Shown here: in pieces, positions 11,201 through 20,726 of the stretch
Layout: every line of letters starts with the position of its first letter
Numbering within the stretch: position 1 is the stretch's first letter
NCBI RefSeq assembly: GCF_030767025.1
Contig: NZ_JASITE010000005.1
Span: 248,001-312,000, forward strand
Direction of reading: 5' to 3'
DNA length: 64,000 nt
From: Nocardia sp. CC227C
GTDB lineage: Bacteria; Actinomycetota; Actinomycetes; Mycobacteriales; Mycobacteriaceae
Program-made: the position numbers and the translations under genes
The notes under the pieces: model-generated
Told to the model about the DNA's origin: nothing
Database searches by the model: none
What the model saw: the letters and a program-made list of their open reading frames with translations, nothing else

Positions 11201-13512
11201 CGAATCCCCGCCCGGCCCAACGGAGTTACGGTGCCGGAGCGATTGCCATCGACCTGCCGGACGGCCTGCACGAGCGGGTCGCCGACCGCGCCCGCGACCT
11301 CGGCCTGACCCCGGCGGCGGTATTCCTCGCCGCGTTGACCGTGCTGCTGGCCCGGCGACAGCACGTGGAGCGGTTCGCCATCGCGGTCCCGGTGGACACC
11401 CGCATGCACGCCGACGCCACCGACGCCGTGGGCTATTTCGGTGTGCCCGTGCCGTTCCCGGCCGCCGTCGCGGCGGGCGAACCGGTCGGCGAGGTGCTGC
11501 GCCGCACCGGCGCGTGCCTGCGCGACCTGCTCGCACCGGGCGCGGGCCTGGCCGACGCGCTGACCGCCCTGGCCCAGGCCGGGCTGCACCGCGACAACGC
11601 ACCGCTGATCGAGGTCTACTTCAACTATCTGCGCGCCAATTCCGCGGTCGCCACCGCCGAGGTGGTTCCGGTGAGCACCGGATTCTCCGACCTCGATCTC
11701 ATGGTGGCAGTACTGCCGGACACCGGACAGGTGTGGTTCACCTACAACACCGACATCATCGACGAGCGCAGCTGCGCCGCATTCGGCGCGGAGTACCTCG
11801 ATACCGTCGCGGCGGTGATCGGCGATCCGGACGCGTCGGCGGTTCCCGGTACCGCCGCGCGGGATGCCGGTGCGGAGACCCCCGAATCCGACTCCCGGCG
11901 TGCGCCGCGGAGCCTGAGCGTCGCCGTGAGCGCGACATTCGCCCTCGGCAGACTGCCCGAGCTGTTGACGGCCGCCGCCGACACCACACCGGTTACGGTC
12001 GTGGAAGCGCCCTATCACCAGGTGCTTTCCAGCCTGCGCGATCCGTCGGGCGTCTTCGCGCCGGGGTCGACGGAGGCGGGTGTGGTGCTGCTGCGCGGAT
12101 CGGATCTGGAGCGGTTCGGCGCGATCTCCGATGCGGTGCTGGCCGAACTGGCCGACGACCTTCCGGCGGCGGTGCGGGAGGTGACCGAGCGCACGCACCG
12201 GCCGATACTGGTCGGCATCCTGCCGTCGGCGCGGGCCGAGCAGCGATTCCTCGATTGGGAGCGGCTGGTGGCCGAACGCCTGCGCGAGCTGCCGGGCGTC
12301 GCGGTGCTGGAAGCCGACACATGGACACGCGGCCATCGGGTGGAGGAGCCCTTCGACGAACGGGCGGAAGTACTGGCACATCTGCCCTTCTCCCCCGAAT
12401 TCCAAGCGGCCGTGGCGCTCACCCTCGCGGCGACCCTCGACGCCGTCACCGAACCCGCGCCCAAGGTGATCGCGGTGGACGGCGACGACACCCTCTGGAG
12501 CGGCGTCGCGGGCGAGATCGGTGCCGCCGCCGTAGTTTTCGACGGCGCACGGCTGGCCCTGGCGGAGCGTCTCGCCCGGTGGCGTGCGGCGGGCACCCTG
12601 TTGGTGCTGCTGAGCCACAATGACGAGGATGTCGTCCGGGCGGTGCTGGACCGCGCCGACAGCCCTTTGCACATCGACGATTTCGCGGTCGTCTCGACGG
12701 GCTGGGAGCCCAAGCCCGAACGGCTGGCGGCAGCCGCCCGAACGCTCCGGCTGGGCTTGGACGGCTTCTGCTACCTCGACGACAACCCGGTCGAGGTAGC
12801 GCGCATGCGGGCGCGACTGCCCGAGGTGCTGTCGGTGACCTGTCCCCCGGCCGATGAGCTGGCCGCGTTCCTCACCCGGCTGTGGCCCCTGGTTCCGGTG
12901 GCGGCGACGGCGGAGGACCGGGCGCGCGCCGACTTCTACCGCCACCAGCGCGAACGCGACACCGCCCGCGCCGCAATGGAATTCGCGGAGTTCCTGGACT
13001 CGCTCGAGCTCGATCTGACGATCGAACCCCTCACCGACGCGACCTTCGAACGCGCGGCCCAGCTGGTGCGACGGACCAACCAGTTCACGCTGGCCGCCGT
13101 CACGGTCGACGATCTGGACTCGTGGCGCACCGAAGGCGAGGTCTGGACCGCGACGGCCCGCGACCGCTTCGGCGACTACGGCCTGATCTCGGTGCTCGCG
13201 CTGCGACCGGACGCCGACGCCCTGTGGATTCGCGGCTGGCAGCTCAGCTGCCGCGCCCTCGGCCGCGGCATCGAGGAACGACTGCTGAGCTGGGTGGCGG
13301 ACCGGGCCGATGCGCTGGGGCACACCACGGTGCGCCTGGCGGTGGAACGCACACCCCGCAATGAACCGGCCCGCCGCCTGGCCGCCCGCCTGCTCGGCGG
13401 CACCGCGGATGAGCGGCGGCTGGAGGTACGGACGACACCGGAACGGCTGCGGCGGTTCCGGTCCTGGGACGTCCGGTCCGACGGGACGGAGGTGACCGAT
13501 GAGCGGGACTGA
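2212..13512 (+). CDS. FAAL-ACP-KS-AT-DH-KR-ACP-C-FkbH polyketide megasynthase
   Basis: A 3766-residue modular enzyme starting at GTG after an AGAGGAAG ribosome binding site. Domains in order: fatty acyl-AMP ligase (about 1-570, TSGST near 169); ACP1 (597-665, serine 627 in GLGS); ketosynthase (700-1125, Cys872, His1007, His1047); Ala/Gly-rich linker (1134-1255); acyltransferase (1345-1690, Ser1437 in GHSQG); dehydratase (1708-2090, His1741, Asp2020) split by a 14-residue-repeat insert; ketoreductase (catalytic part about 2410-2640, Ser2546, Tyr2560, LDD at 2503-2505 typical of B-type); ACP2 (Ser2728); condensation domain (about 2800-3225, HHxxxD at 2927-2932); FkbH-like HAD domain (about 3400-3766, DGDDT at 3423-3427, SCRALGR near the end). 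There is no enoylreductase or thioesterase. FAAL would load a fatty acid for one extension. FkbH proteins convert 1,3-bisphosphoglycerate to a glyceryl thioester. The overall product is unknown. Confidence 0.93.
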   Translation: MVTTFVDTLFAQVEARSTDLVYRFLDSGDVDGVVRETRYAELGLRVRAIGAALQDSRPRRALLLYPAGPEFAEAFLGCLAAGVVAVPAPLPEWDNRSLRRLRRMVAHAEVDVVLAPHRIAADTGALCAEIPELTGLPWLATDLIASDEAARWREPDLGADSVAFIQYTSGSTSAPRGVLLTHENLLHNQAALAAGLGHDSAFADSWDGALFASWLPMYHDMGLIAPLLHTVYLGAHSVLMSPLDFLQRPERWLRAISTYRAHTSGGPNFAYELCVRKIAPQQLEQLDLSRWRVAFNGSEPVRASTVRRFADTFGPAGFRAKSHHPVYGLAEATLIVTAPATDAAPTLREVVSPGGRRELVGVGRAAAGMSVAIVDPERGTERADGDEGEIWVAGDSVAAGYFRDEQATAEVFGATLPGDARRFLRTGDLGIVSGGELFISGRRKDLLIVDGRNHYPQDIEATVEAAHAGIRPGCIAAFPVEFAAAGEQPVVVAEVRGEDTAELAAIEAAVRAAVATEHGLTLANVMLIRPGTIFKTSSGKIQRAACRAAYDSGELLELAAGPLRSPEDELYDYEPATETAESSAAEAAGPSAEAIRSWLVHEIARQAALDPERIDVRLPLVEFGLGSHDLVELVVELSDFVGRFLDTNMFFDHPTIEGVAAALAPAEPIVSEPAVSEPVVPEPVVPAAAARAAADEPDGIDDAAIAILSMACRFPGGVDSPEALWRLLDGMGDALTDVPPGRWDIDGLYDPDTTATGKAYTFRGGYVDGVDRFDAAFFGIGPREAAVMDPQQRIMLQLAWEAIERSGRDPRTLHGSATGVYLGVYSTGYLADPAPEQLNGQVGTGLSPSVASGRISYTLGLHGPAVTLDTACSSSIVAMHSAIQALRAGECELALAGGATLLMSPTAHIELCKLGVLSPTGRCAPFSADGDGTVWAEGAGLLLLKRLGDARRDGDRVLAVIRGSAVNQDGRSQGLSAPNGAAQEQVLRSALRVSGLDPEDVDYVEAHGTGTALGDPIEARALARVFGPGRDPARPLGIGSLKSNVGHTQAAAGVGSVMKLVLALHHERIPATLHASVPSPQVDWERSGITVAAEPLRWRRGDRPRRAGVSAFGLSGTNAHLVLEEAPLALAEPPAEPARAAGDGIAARTSAGAAGDASTDTDAGADAAVTTAARAGADSAANGGDATADAGSASAEAGSTGSARAAASAAASAAAGAGADAGAGAAADATAGAGAAAGAGAAAGAGAGAGAGAAEQIVLLPISARSPVSLHGQAARLLELVTADPALRPGPVARSLALHRSRFERRAVVVAGDRDEMVAALRDLVDGGSSPRVVRGAGTVLTNGKTAFVFPGQGTQWVGMARDLLDSAPEFRAEFGRCDKAFGALTGWSLLDRLAGMTAADLTDFAVVQPLLFATMAGLAATWRAAGVTPDAVVGHSQGEIAAAYCAGVLTVDAAARIVVTRSRLMQTVPEPGAMAIVRLPEAELAPRLDRFDGRVSVAAVNVPGATVVAGAQAEVERLVSELDSDGVSAQLRAAGRGFGGHCRLIEAIREPLSAELADLFAEVPATPWYSTVTGEPVTGEIEPGYWYRNARETVRFAATVERMIADGFRYFVELGVHPSLTAAVQTVSEGLAREVVAVGSLVRDQVGPTCLARARAELWVAGHELDWTALVPESGRVDLPTYAFDERRFWTERVHRDTAALGLEDSAHPILVAVVPQPDSDGVLLTGRVSRRLQPWVADHAGPTAVLLPGAALVDMAVRAGDEVGSPVVRELVLRTPLLIPAQGAVGVQTVVGGADADGLRTVRVYSRDESDPDAQWTLNADGTLCEESEAPLPQANTSTTPPRAALPQANTSASPAHQATPQADTSTTPTHRTLPQADTSATLADTSATPADVTLPQADANATPPRTALPQANTSSSPAHRAAPQANTSATPTHRTLPQADTAAPLAHGDAWPPANAVRIDIEALYDALAARGHRYGPAFRALRAAWWHGDEIVADVELPESAHADAASYGIHPALLDAALHATTLFSDGGDHALLPFVWTDVRLSVSGATALRVRLTRSGGDTVALTATDRTGRPVVSVGGVLSRPVAAAQWEAATLSTAYRRLFRMEWTPLAPPAPRRTPTLADWEGTATPAADALVLPVPRGTAPEQVHAAAQRVLAALRTFLGDSRFEHTTLVVRTHGAVPVTTAPNSTARGRLVSAARREVGGPGADSRVTPHDTPSDAATRTPATAPTPTSSLTTSAPPAIPVTTDASTPPYAGVPSLPDAVVPGTANQSASPSAGATPPPHAAAPGTTDPSTPSRSRATPLPDTTPPGASGAAENGVAHAHAVSRPVPSIEVPDPAGAVVWGLVRSAQSENPGRIVLLDADGPEVDIGAALAADEPQVAVRGGVALRPRLARLPEGGALERMRLADGAVLITGAPGRLGSALARHLVESYGVRDLVLVSRRGIDGPGGRALCADLESQGARVRFAACDITDRSALADLLDGLPLAGVVHAATVLDDSTVGSLTPEQLDRVLRPKVDAAHHLHELTRDRELRFFVLFSAAGGLFGTPGQANYAAANAYLDALALYRRSRGLPAQSLAWGAWEVEKYDHYARADVQRIERAGIRTFSVAQGMACFDAALAVGDPLLVPLLLDTRVMRRSPTVPPLLRGLVHRAPRRAAADRATADAAAGSHLADELRTRPRPAAVARAVTALAEWTGQVLGHTGTESVATDEPFQGLGLDSLMAIELRNKVREHTGVSVPLGAILAERTLTDLAEHLVDEITRTTGSDATGTDRAGRSDAEQQPVPDVEVLPVTRDMMRLLRTEQRGIPSAAQTGGVAVRLPAPVTHERLEQAVARLAHRHAALRTTIRPGEEYGRQLEIHREPGQLTGWRELDRLDDAVVAAAFRELMARPFDLEHGPLWRFELLTAESTRPVLLFGAHHAMSDVQSMLLVAGELAADLSGAPFDDAVTNRDMHQLLAAQPHRRDRDDAAADRWREAFTGAGRLELTLANPRPAQRSYGAGAIAIDLPDGLHERVADRARDLGLTPAAVFLAALTVLLARRQHVERFAIAVPVDTRMHADATDAVGYFGVPVPFPAAVAAGEPVGEVLRRTGACLRDLLAPGAGLADALTALAQAGLHRDNAPLIEVYFNYLRANSAVATAEVVPVSTGFSDLDLMVAVLPDTGQVWFTYNTDIIDERSCAAFGAEYLDTVAAVIGDPDASAVPGTAARDAGAETPESDSRRAPRSLSVAVSATFALGRLPELLTAAADTTPVTVVEAPYHQVLSSLRDPSGVFAPGSTEAGVVLLRGSDLERFGAISDAVLAELADDLPAAVREVTERTHRPILVGILPSARAEQRFLDWERLVAERLRELPGVAVLEADTWTRGHRVEEPFDERAEVLAHLPFSPEFQAAVALTLAATLDAVTEPAPKVIAVDGDDTLWSGVAGEIGAAAVVFDGARLALAERLARWRAAGTLLVLLSHNDEDVVRAVLDRADSPLHIDDFAVVSTGWEPKPERLAAAARTLRLGLDGFCYLDDNPVEVARMRARLPEVLSVTCPPADELAAFLTRLWPLVPVAATAEDRARADFYRHQRERDTARAAMEFAEFLDSLELDLTIEPLTDATFERAAQLVRRTNQFTLAAVTVDDLDSWRTEGEVWTATARDRFGDYGLISVLALRPDADALWIRGWQLSCRALGRGIEERLLSWVADRADALGHTTVRLAVERTPRNEPARRLAARLLGGTADERRLEVRTTPERLRRFRSWDVRSDGTEVTDERD
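5824..5970 (+). repeat. Hexanucleotide-type GCTGGT/GCCGCT coding repeat (Ala/Gly linker)
   Basis: A run of GCC, GCT, GGT, GGA, AGT and GAT codons encodes an almost pure Ala/Gly stretch within the longer low-complexity linker between ketosynthase and acyltransferase (protein residues about 1134-1255). Local units such as GCTGGT and GCTGCTAGTGCC recur in tandem. In PKSs this position normally holds a structured KS-AT linker, so the insert is an addition. It likely acts as a flexible tether and is prone to length change by slippage. Confidence 0.85.
7711..8067 (+). repeat. 42-bp tandem repeat (8.5 copies) inside the dehydratase domain
   Basis: Units start at 7711, 7753, 7795, 7837, 7900 (after a 1.5-unit spacing), 7942, 7984 and 8026. 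Each encodes 14 residues of the pattern LPQA-N/D-TS-x-T/S-P-x-H/R-x-T/A. The array is in frame and adds about 119 residues between the two halves of the double-hotdog dehydratase, after the His1741 half and before the Asp2020 half. Alternating unit types suggest growth by unequal recombination. Copy number probably varies between strains. Confidence 0.95.
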
Positions 13513-16015
13513 CGATGGAGTGCCAATGCGCAATCCGGCCGTTGACCGTCGCGCCCGCGCCGAGAGTCTCGAACGAGGCACCGGCGCAATGGATATCGCC
13601 GCCCTGCTCGACCGGGCGGCGTCGTCGGCGCGCACCGACGGCGCGAACGCGGATCCAGCCGCCCCGGACTCCGGACCGTCGAACAGCAGCAGCAGCGGCG
13701 ACGACGGCAGCAACAGCGGCAGCGGCAGCGGCAGCGGCAGCGGCGACAGCAGTAGCAGTAGCAGTAGCAACAGCAGCAGCGGCGACGGCGACGACGACAG
13801 CAGCAGCAGTGGCAGTGGCAGTGGCAACGGCGGTGGCAGTGGCGGTGGCAGTGGCAACGAGGGCAGCAGTGCCCACGCGGCGAAACACGCTGTCACGGCC
13901 GCGCTCCCACGGGCCACGCCGACGCCGAGCGGCAGCGCGCGGCGCTGGGATGCCGATGCGCTGGCGGCGGCCATCACGGCGGTCGCGAACCGGTTCACCG
14001 ACGCGCCCATCGACGCCGACACCGACTTCTTCGACGCGGGCGGCACCTCCGTCGCCGCGGTCGAACTGCTCGCGGCGCTGACCCGGGAGCTGGATATCCA
14101 CCCGGACCTGGACACCGTGTTCTTCGACGCGCGCCCCCGCAGGCTGGCCCGCCGCTGGCTGGCCGACCATCCGGAATCCACCGCACCGCAGCCGGACCCG
14201 CCGCCCGCACCGGACAGCGACGATCTCGCGCAGCTCTTCGCCGATCTCGCCGACGCCGACCGCCTGCCGATCGTCGCACCGCCGGAGCGCGTCGCCCCGC
14301 GCCGCATCCTGCTGACCGGGGCCACCGGATTCCTGGGCAGTCATCTCCTGCTGGATCTGCTGCGGCACAGCGACGCCCACGTGATCTGCCTGGTGCGCGC
14401 CGACACCGACGACGCGGCCGCCGCCCGGTTGGAGCAGGCCGTCCGGCGCTTCGCACTGCCCTGGTCGCGGGAGGTGCTGCGCCGGGTGACGCCGCTGGCG
14501 GGAGACCTGCGCGAACCCCGGCTCGGACTGACCGAGCCGCGGTGGCGCGCGCTGGGCGAGGACGTGGACTCGATCGTGAACGCGGGTGCGGCCGTGGACT
14601 TCCTGCGCGGCTATCCCTCGCTGCGCCGCACCAATGTGCTCGGCCCGCTCACCCTGGCGGAGCTGGCCTGCACCGGCCGTCCCACACCGCTGCACCACAT
14701 CTCGTCCCTGGCCGTGTTCAACGGCACCGAGGCCGTCACGCTGGGCGAGGACGACCCGACCGCGCACGTCGCCGCGCTGCCCATCGGATACGACCGCTCC
14801 AAGTGGGCCGCCGAGGCGGTGCTGCGGCGGGCGAGCGAACACGGCCTGGTGACGACCGTGCTGCGCCCCGGCGGGATCGGCGCGCACCCGGATACCGGTG
14901 CGCACAACCCCCGCGACCTCAATACCGGAATCACGGCCGCGCTCATGCGTTTTCGCACCGTGCCGGGATTCCGGTACCTCAATGCCACCCCGGTGGACTG
15001 GGTCAGCCGGGTGGCCGCCGGAATCGTCACCACGCCGAGCGCCTGGGGGCACACCTACCACCTCACCGGCGCGCCCACCACGCTCGAACGGGTGCTCGCG
15101 GAAACCACGCTGGGCGGCTTGGGCGTTCGCGTACAGCACTGGGAGCGGTGGTGTGAGGACGTGATCCGGGCGATCGAGGACGGTCCGGTGCCGGAACTGT
15201 CTTCGCTGGCACAGGTTTTGCGCAGCCCCGTCGCCCGGCGGCAGCTGGCCGCCATGGTCACCGCACCGCCCGCGACGGCCACCCGCACCGACGCCTTCGT
15301 CGCCGCCCACGGCCTGCCCGCACCCGCCTCCGGGCTTGCGGCCCGCGGGAAGATGCTCGAGACCATGGCCGGTGTGGGTCCGCTGCCCGGCGAGGAACCC
15401 TATCTGCGCTTCGCCGAAACCCTGTCCGGGGCCATCGGGCCGGTCGGCGAGACCGCCGAGATCCCCTGCGAGCTGCGGCTGTCGCTGTCCATCGCCAACA
15501 CCGCCCAGATGTTCGGTTCCCGCACACTGGACGTCACCGGCGAGCTGACCTGTGCGCGGCTGCACGACGAACCGATCACGGTCGACGGCACGGCGACCGT
15601 GCGACCGCACGACGGCATCCCGCTGCGCGACGAGACGCGGCATCCGATCATGCACTACCGGTTGACCCTGCGCGCCGCCTCCGGCGAGACATGGTGGCTG
15701 CACGGATACAAGTTCGCGGCGGCCCGGCGGCGACTGGTGCGCCAACTCGGCACCCAGGTGGTGGAGATCGGCCGCACCGGCGAGCCCGCCGCCTTCACCG
15801 GAGAGGTCGCCGTGCCCATGCACACCTATCTGCCCGATCAGATCGACGGCATCCGAATCGACCCCCGGCTGTCCGAGCGCCAGCAGCGCCTGGCGAAACT
15901 GCTGTGGCTCAGCTGGTTCGGCGGTCAGCTCGGCAAGAGCCTGCTGGAGCCGATGCTCCGGGTCGGCACCGATCTGCTGGATCTGCGCCGCGCACTGCGG
16001 AAGGAGCACCGTTGA
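13499..16015 (+). CDS. Carrier protein-thioester reductase with C-terminal lipocalin-like domain
   Basis: An 838-residue protein whose ATG overlaps the end of the PKS gene by 14 bp, behind a strong GGAGGTG, so the two are translationally coupled. Domains: a Ser/Gly/Asp-rich tether (about 62-125); a carrier protein domain (about 150-225, phosphopantetheine Ser184 in GGTS); and a NAD(P)H-dependent thioester reductase (about 265-600, nucleotide motif GATGFLGS, active-site YDRSK). Such reductases release carrier-bound acyl groups as aldehydes or alcohols. The last 220 residues are not part of the usual reductase. They resemble the beta-rich domain that joins a GMC oxidoreductase to an alpha/beta hydrolase in large actinobacterial fusion proteins, and a matching hydrolase is encoded next. 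The role of that tail is unknown. Confidence 0.9.
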   Translation: MSGTDDGVPMRNPAVDRRARAESLERGTGAMDIAALLDRAASSARTDGANADPAAPDSGPSNSSSSGDDGSNSGSGSGSGSGDSSSSSSSNSSSGDGDDDSSSSGSGSGNGGGSGGGSGNEGSSAHAAKHAVTAALPRATPTPSGSARRWDADALAAAITAVANRFTDAPIDADTDFFDAGGTSVAAVELLAALTRELDIHPDLDTVFFDARPRRLARRWLADHPESTAPQPDPPPAPDSDDLAQLFADLADADRLPIVAPPERVAPRRILLTGATGFLGSHLLLDLLRHSDAHVICLVRADTDDAAAARLEQAVRRFALPWSREVLRRVTPLAGDLREPRLGLTEPRWRALGEDVDSIVNAGAAVDFLRGYPSLRRTNVLGPLTLAELACTGRPTPLHHISSLAVFNGTEAVTLGEDDPTAHVAALPIGYDRSKWAAEAVLRRASEHGLVTTVLRPGGIGAHPDTGAHNPRDLNTGITAALMRFRTVPGFRYLNATPVDWVSRVAAGIVTTPSAWGHTYHLTGAPTTLERVLAETTLGGLGVRVQHWERWCEDVIRAIEDGPVPELSSLAQVLRSPVARRQLAAMVTAPPATATRTDAFVAAHGLPAPASGLAARGKMLETMAGVGPLPGEEPYLRFAETLSGAIGPVGETAEIPCELRLSLSIANTAQMFGSRTLDVTGELTCARLHDEPITVDGTATVRPHDGIPLRDETRHPIMHYRLTLRAASGETWWLHGYKFAAARRRLVRQLGTQVVEIGRTGEPAAFTGEVAVPMHTYLPDQIDGIRIDPRLSERQQRLAKLLWLSWFGGQLGKSLLEPMLRVGTDLLDLRRALRKEHR
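13684..13864 (+). repeat. AGC/GGC trinucleotide-type repeat encoding a Ser/Gly tether
   Basis: The codons AGC, AGT, GGC, GGT and GAC alternate for about 180 bp and encode an almost pure Ser/Gly/Asp tract N-terminal to the carrier domain of the reductase protein. The nucleotide sequence itself is repetitive, so copy number may be unstable. A long flexible tether here would let the carrier domain reach the catalytic domains of the megasynthase. Confidence 0.88.
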
Positions 16016-17088
16016 CCGATCTGCCCGCCGTATCGCCGGAATACGCGGTGGCGGAGGAATTCTCCTTCCGCACCGATGACGGCGTCACCTTGCGGCTGCG
16101 GCGCGTCGGCTCCGCCGATGCCCCCGCGGTACTGCTGGTGCACGGACACGGCATCTCCTCGGATATGTTCGCGCTGCCCGAGATTCGCAGTGCGGCCGCG
16201 GTGCTCGCCGATGCGGGCTACCAGTCGTGGCTGCTCGACTGGCGCGGCAGCTCTCGGCTGCCCTACAACGAATCCGGCCCCGACTACACCCTCGACGATG
16301 TCGCCCTCTACGACCTCCCGGCGGCGGTGGCGCGGATTCGGGAGCGCATCGGCGACCGGCCGCTGTTCGCCGTGGCGCACTGCGTCGGCGCGCTGGCGCT
16401 GGCGCTGAGTCTGACCGGTGGACTGCTGCCCGGACTGGCGGGCGTGGTCGCACAGGGCGTCTTCCTCACGCCGAAGGTCAGCACCTCGGCGCGGATGCGC
16501 GTGCTGGTGGGCAGCGGTCTGCTCGGCTCCCGCGTCACCCATATCGAATCCGACTTCCGCAAGGTCGGCCTGTGGTCGCGGCGCACGCTGCTCTATGCCG
16601 CCCTGTCCCGCAAGGGCGAATGTCCCGACCCCACCTGCCGGATGGTTCACCACGGCTGGGGTATGGGCGGCGAACTGTTCGAACACGACCACGTGGACGC
16701 GCGCACCCACGACCGGCTGGCCCAGCTGTTCGGCGCGATACCGCTGTCCCTGCTACCGCAACTTCGGCAGATGGAGTTGGCGCACGCGGTGCTGCGCTGG
16801 CATGTCGACGACGACCGCTACCGCGCCCTGCCGGAGAACGCGCTCGATCGCGCCGATCGCATCGACTGCCCGGTGCTGCTGCTGTCCGGCAGCCGCAACG
16901 GGGCGTGGCTGGATTCCAACCGACTGTGCTTCGAGGTGCTGTCGGCGCGCAATCCGGAACTCGATGTCCGCTACCGCGAGATTCCCGGTTACGGCCACCT
17001 CGACACCTTCATCGGCCGGGGCGCGGCCCTCGATGTCTTCGGGTATCTGGTCGATTTCCTCGACGAGCTGTCAGCTCGGCAGGCGTAG
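16012..17088 (+). CDS. Alpha/beta hydrolase of the GMC-oxidoreductase-associated type
   Basis: A 358-residue alpha/beta-fold hydrolase. TTG at 16012 overlaps the reductase stop codon (TTGA) and has AAGGAG six bases upstream, so I chose it. The oxyanion region reads LLVHGHGIS (about residues 42-50). The nucleophile elbow is AHCVG, with Cys124 where most relatives have serine, and a C-terminal GYGHLD supplies the likely catalytic histidine. The same HCVG elbow is, to my knowledge, seen in hydrolases fused to GMC oxidoreductases in actinobacteria. With the lipocalin-like tail of the upstream protein it forms a split version of that two-domain unit. It may transfer or trim an acyl group on the pathway product. 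The 3' end overlaps the convergent oxidoreductase gene by 18 bp. Confidence 0.85.
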   Translation: MTDLPAVSPEYAVAEEFSFRTDDGVTLRLRRVGSADAPAVLLVHGHGISSDMFALPEIRSAAAVLADAGYQSWLLDWRGSSRLPYNESGPDYTLDDVALYDLPAAVARIRERIGDRPLFAVAHCVGALALALSLTGGLLPGLAGVVAQGVFLTPKVSTSARMRVLVGSGLLGSRVTHIESDFRKVGLWSRRTLLYAALSRKGECPDPTCRMVHHGWGMGGELFEHDHVDARTHDRLAQLFGAIPLSLLPQLRQMELAHAVLRWHVDDDRYRALPENALDRADRIDCPVLLLSGSRNGAWLDSNRLCFEVLSARNPELDVRYREIPGYGHLDTFIGRGAALDVFGYLVDFLDELSARQA

Positions 17089-18072
17089 CGGCAGACCGGC
17101 GGAGCGATAGATGGCATCGATGACGGTCATGGTGGCGACGGCGTCGTCGGGTCCGGTGGCGACCGGCGCACCGCGCAGCACCGCGGCGGCGAAGGCGTCG
17201 AGTTGATAGTCGTAGGACGTGCGCCGGGAGAATCGCCGCACCCGCCTGCCCCGGTCGGTGCGGACGATCAGGGCGTGCCCGACATGCGGCAGCACCGGAT
17301 TCCACAGCCGCATGCGACCGCGCTCGCCGGTGACCGTGGCCGCGATGCGCAGCACATCCGACGACCACATCGAACATCGGACGCGGCCGGTGTGCCCGGA
17401 GGGGAAGCGCAGGTCGGCGGTCATGGCGCGGTCGATCTCCGGTCCGCGCGACTTCGCCCGTGCCGCGAGGACCGCCGGGTCCTCGCCGCCCAGCACGCGG
17501 GCCAGGTGCACGGCGTAGCAGCCCGCGTCCATCAGGGCACCGCCCGCGAGCCGGTAGTCGTAGCGGATATCGGAGAACTTCGGCAGCGGGAAGCTGAACG
17601 CCGTCTCCACCCGCAGCAGCGGCCCCAGCTCACCGGAGGCGATGATCTGCTCGGCCGCCGTCGTCAAGGGGTGATAGCGGTAGTGGAACGCCTCCATCAC
17701 CACGCGATCGGAATCGGCCGCCAGCGTGGCGATCTCGCGCGCCTCCGCGGCGTTCGCGGTGAACGGCTTCTCGCACAGCACATGCTTGCCGCCCCGCAGC
17801 GCCGCGGCGGTCCAGCGGCCGTGCAGGCCATTGGGCAGGGGGATGTACACGGCATCGACATCGGGCGAATCGATCAGCGCCTGATAGCTGTCGTAGACGC
17901 CCGCGATGCCGTGCTCGGCGGCGAACCGCTCGGCTCGCGCCCGCTCCCGCGCCGCGACGGCGGTGACGACGACCTCGTGGTTCCGGCGGGCGGGTGCGAT
18001 CAGGGCGGCCGGTGCGATGCGGGCCGCACCGAGAACTCCGATCCGGAGTGCGGGGCGCGATTCTTCGGTCAC
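17071..18072 (-). CDS. Gfo/Idh/MocA-family NAD(P)-dependent oxidoreductase
   Basis: A 333-residue two-domain sugar-type dehydrogenase. The N-terminal Rossmann fold has IGVLGAARIAP (about residues 11-21), and the family EKP motif sits in HVLCEKPFTA near residue 100. The substrate-binding C-terminal half contains AGGALMDAGCYAVH, normal for the family. Members oxidise or reduce sugars, inositol or related polyols. It is convergent with the hydrolase (18-bp overlap) and divergent from the first glycosyltransferase, so it could supply or modify a sugar for the glycolipid. The substrate cannot be read from sequence. Confidence 0.93.
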   Translation of the reverse strand: MTEESRPALRIGVLGAARIAPAALIAPARRNHEVVVTAVAARERARAERFAAEHGIAGVYDSYQALIDSPDVDAVYIPLPNGLHGRWTAAALRGGKHVLCEKPFTANAAEAREIATLAADSDRVVMEAFHYRYHPLTTAAEQIIASGELGPLLRVETAFSFPLPKFSDIRYDYRLAGGALMDAGCYAVHLARVLGGEDPAVLAARAKSRGPEIDRAMTADLRFPSGHTGRVRCSMWSSDVLRIAATVTGERGRMRLWNPVLPHVGHALIVRTDRGRRVRRFSRRTSYDYQLDAFAAAVLRGAPVATGPDDAVATMTVIDAIYRSAGLPLRLPS

Positions 18073-18175
18073 CCGGCGACACTAACACCGGCGCGCGCAC
18101 CGCGACCGGACCGATACCGCGACCATGTCGACCAATAGCCAAGTACCCCAGCGGATTACGAATGGAGACGAGAGC

Positions 18176-19465
18176 ATGCGGATCGCACTGCTGACGGCGG
18201 GCACCCGGGGCGACCATCAGCCGTACCTCGCCCTGGCCGATGAACTGCGCACGCGCGGGCACCGGGTCGAGATGACCGCCACCGAGAACTACGCGGACGT
18301 GGTGCGCCGCTCCGGATTCGAACCGCATGTCATCCCGTTCAATTCGGCGGAGCTGCTGGAATCCCCCGCCGCCAAACGCGGGCTGTCCTCCGGCAATCCG
18401 CTGCCGTTCGTCCAGATCATGCGGGATACGGTCAAGATCATGGCGGGCGAGCGCGGTGAGCGGATGCACCGGGTGCTCAGCGACGCCTGCGAATCGGCCG
18501 AGGTGATCGTCTCCTGCGCCTCCACCCTGCCGTGGGCAATGGAACGGCGGGAGAAGACCGGCCAGACCGTGATCGGCGGCCTGCCCTATCCGCTGGAGCG
18601 GACCGCCGAATTCCCGTCGTCGTTCATGGTCAAACAGATGGTGTCGTCGCGGCGACTGCGGCTGGCCAGCTATTCGGCCTTCGAAATCGCCTACGGGGCG
18701 GCGTATCACAAGATGGACCGGCGGGTGCGGGAGATGATGGGACTGCCCGGCAGGCCGCGCAATCCGTTCCGCCGCATTCGCGAGGACGCGATTCCACTGG
18801 TGCACATGGTGAGTCCGGTACTGCTGCCGAAACCCGCGGACTGGCCTGAGCGTTCGACCGTCGTCGGCGCACCCGTACTCCCGGCGCGGCTGCGCGGAGC
18901 GTGGGGTGAGGCCCAGGTCGACCCGGAGTTGGACGCGTGGCTCGACGAGGGCGAACCCCCGGTCTACTTCTGCCTCACCGGCATGCCGATCCTCGACCCG
19001 ACCGGCAGCTGCGATCTGATCGCCGCGGTGTGCCGCCGCCTGGGGGTGCGAGCGCTGGTGACGGTGAAGGGCGAGGGCTACCCCCGGGGCATCGGATACG
19101 ACCGGCGACTGCTCGTCCTGGACTCCTTCGACTACGACCGCGTGCTGCCGCGCTGCCGGGCGGTGGTGCACCACGGCGGCAGCGGCAATACCCACGACGT
19201 GCTGCGGGCCGGTCTGCCCGCGGTGGTGATCGGGGTGCACAGCGACCAGTTCTTCTACGGCTGGCGGATTTCGGCGCTCGGCATCGGAGCCGACTTCCCG
19301 TATCCGAAGCTGACCGAGAACCGGCTGCACGACGCCCTGGTGCGCACCCTCACCCCCGAAGCGCGGGACCGCGCCGCCGAACTCGGCCGCCGGGTGTCGG
19401 CCGAGAACGGAATCGGCGCCACCGCGGACGAGGTGGAACGTCTCGCCGTCACGGCGTCGGCCTGA
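18176..19465 (+). CDS. GT1-family (UGT/MGT-type) glycosyltransferase
   Basis: A 429-residue GT-B glycosyltransferase. It opens with RIALLTAGTRGDHQPYLALA, the N-terminal signature of the sterol, macrolide and glycopeptidolipid glycosyltransferase group. The donor-binding motif is HHGGSGNTHDVLRAG (His332-His333 onward). The start is ATG at 18176 behind GGAGACGAG; an in-frame ATG 51 bp upstream lacks a ribosome binding site. Acceptors in this group are usually lipids or polyketides, which suits the neighbouring PKS locus. Three bases separate it from the second glycosyltransferase, so the two are co-transcribed. Donor sugar unknown. Confidence 0.92.
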   Translation: MRIALLTAGTRGDHQPYLALADELRTRGHRVEMTATENYADVVRRSGFEPHVIPFNSAELLESPAAKRGLSSGNPLPFVQIMRDTVKIMAGERGERMHRVLSDACESAEVIVSCASTLPWAMERREKTGQTVIGGLPYPLERTAEFPSSFMVKQMVSSRRLRLASYSAFEIAYGAAYHKMDRRVREMMGLPGRPRNPFRRIREDAIPLVHMVSPVLLPKPADWPERSTVVGAPVLPARLRGAWGEAQVDPELDAWLDEGEPPVYFCLTGMPILDPTGSCDLIAAVCRRLGVRALVTVKGEGYPRGIGYDRRLLVLDSFDYDRVLPRCRAVVHHGGSGNTHDVLRAGLPAVVIGVHSDQFFYGWRISALGIGADFPYPKLTENRLHDALVRTLTPEARDRAAELGRRVSAENGIGATADEVERLAVTASA

Positions 19466-19468
19466 CCC

Positions 19469-20713
19469 ATGGCCGATTCCCTGCACGTCGCCATGTTCAC
19501 CGACTTCCACCCGGACACCCTGGGCGGAGTCCAGACCGCCCAGCGGGCGCTGTGCGACGGCCTGCGTCGCCTCGGGCACCGGGTGACCGTGTTCTGCCCG
19601 CCCGCGCCGGGCTCCACGACGCCGGACGGCGATACGGTGCTGCTGCGCACGACGCGGTTCACCATGTCGAACGGACTGCCGGTGGCCCTGCCGACCCGGG
19701 CCAACCGCCGCCTGGTCGACACCGCGTTCGCAGCGCGCGGGCCGGTGGACATCGTGCACGCGCTGACCACCTACGGCTGCGGGATCGCCGGTGCGCGGGC
19801 CGCCCGCCGCCACGGGGTGCCCGTCGTGCAGACCATGCAGAGCCGCGACGATCTGGTCATCGAGAAGTACTCCACCGCACCGCTTCCGGCCGCGTTGACC
19901 ATGCGGCTGCTGCACGGCTGGTTCGTGCCGCTGGACCGGCGTCCCACCGCCGTCGGCGACGGCCGCGTCGCACGGCTGGCCTGGCGTCCGCTGATCGCGC
20001 AGGCCCAGGCGGCGGATCGGGTGGTCGTGCCCACCGCACACTTCGCCCGCCGCCTCACCGATCGCGGCGTGGACCGGCCGATTCACGTGGTGTCCAATGG
20101 AATCGACGACGCGCTGCTCGACCGCGTCCGCGACGTCCCGGCGACCGGGTCGGCACCGGACGCGCCGCTGCGGGTGCTGTGGTGCGGACGTCTGTCCACC
20201 GAGAAGCGGCCGCTCGAGGCGATCGAGGTGATCCGGCGGGTCGACAATGCCACGCTGGACGTCTACGGCAGCGGGCCGCTCACCGCCGACGCCCGCGCCG
20301 CCGTCGCCGACGCGGAGCTGAGCCGCCGCGTCCAGCTGCACGGAGAGGTCGACCAGGCCGCCTGCCTGCACGCCATGCGAACCCACGACCTGCTCCTGCT
20401 CACCTCCGACTGCGACACCCAGGGCATGGTGCTGCTGGAGGCGGTGGCCATGGGGCTGCCCATCCTCTACTGCGATCCGGAACTGGCCGAAACGGTGCCC
20501 GTCACGGGCGGTATCCGCGCATCCGATCCGTCCGTCGAATCCTTCACCGACACACTGCGATCCATTGCCGACGAGCGCGAGCGCCTGCATGCGGCGCGCG
20601 CCGCCCTCGCCGCGCACGCCGACGATCCCCGGCAGTCCCGACACATCGACCGCGTCCTGGCGGTCTACACCGCGGCGCTGACCGCCTCGGCTGGCCCGTC
20701 CCGCCGGAGCTGA
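19469..20713 (+). CDS. GT4-family glycosyltransferase
   Basis: A 414-residue GT-B enzyme with the N-terminal glycine-rich turn DTLGGVQTA and a C-terminal Rossmann half starting near RVLWCGRLSTEKRP. The usual E-x7-E catalytic and donor-binding motif appears as D316-x7-E324 (DTQGMVLLE), with Asp in place of the first Glu. It resembles the MgtA/PimB-like mannosyl- and glucosyltransferases of mycolata. It is the second gene of a two-gene unit with the GT1 enzyme, suggesting stepwise addition of two sugars to one lipid acceptor. Stop codons of this gene and the convergent esterase are 13 bp apart. Confidence 0.93.
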   Translation: MADSLHVAMFTDFHPDTLGGVQTAQRALCDGLRRLGHRVTVFCPPAPGSTTPDGDTVLLRTTRFTMSNGLPVALPTRANRRLVDTAFAARGPVDIVHALTTYGCGIAGARAARRHGVPVVQTMQSRDDLVIEKYSTAPLPAALTMRLLHGWFVPLDRRPTAVGDGRVARLAWRPLIAQAQAADRVVVPTAHFARRLTDRGVDRPIHVVSNGIDDALLDRVRDVPATGSAPDAPLRVLWCGRLSTEKRPLEAIEVIRRVDNATLDVYGSGPLTADARAAVADAELSRRVQLHGEVDQAACLHAMRTHDLLLLTSDCDTQGMVLLEAVAMGLPILYCDPELAETVPVTGGIRASDPSVESFTDTLRSIADERERLHAARAALAAHADDPRQSRHIDRVLAVYTAALTASAGPSRRS

Positions 20714-20726
20714 ACGCCGCCCGCCG

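Noticed and set aside
9139..14325. A very long open frame on the minus strand opposite the PKS and reductase genes (over 1700 codons).
   Set aside because: It is antisense to clear, motif-bearing PKS domains, is Arg/Ser/Gly-rich with no recognisable domain, and is explained by the high G+C codon bias. Similar antisense frames at 13244-16009 and 17630-20644 were rejected for the same reason.
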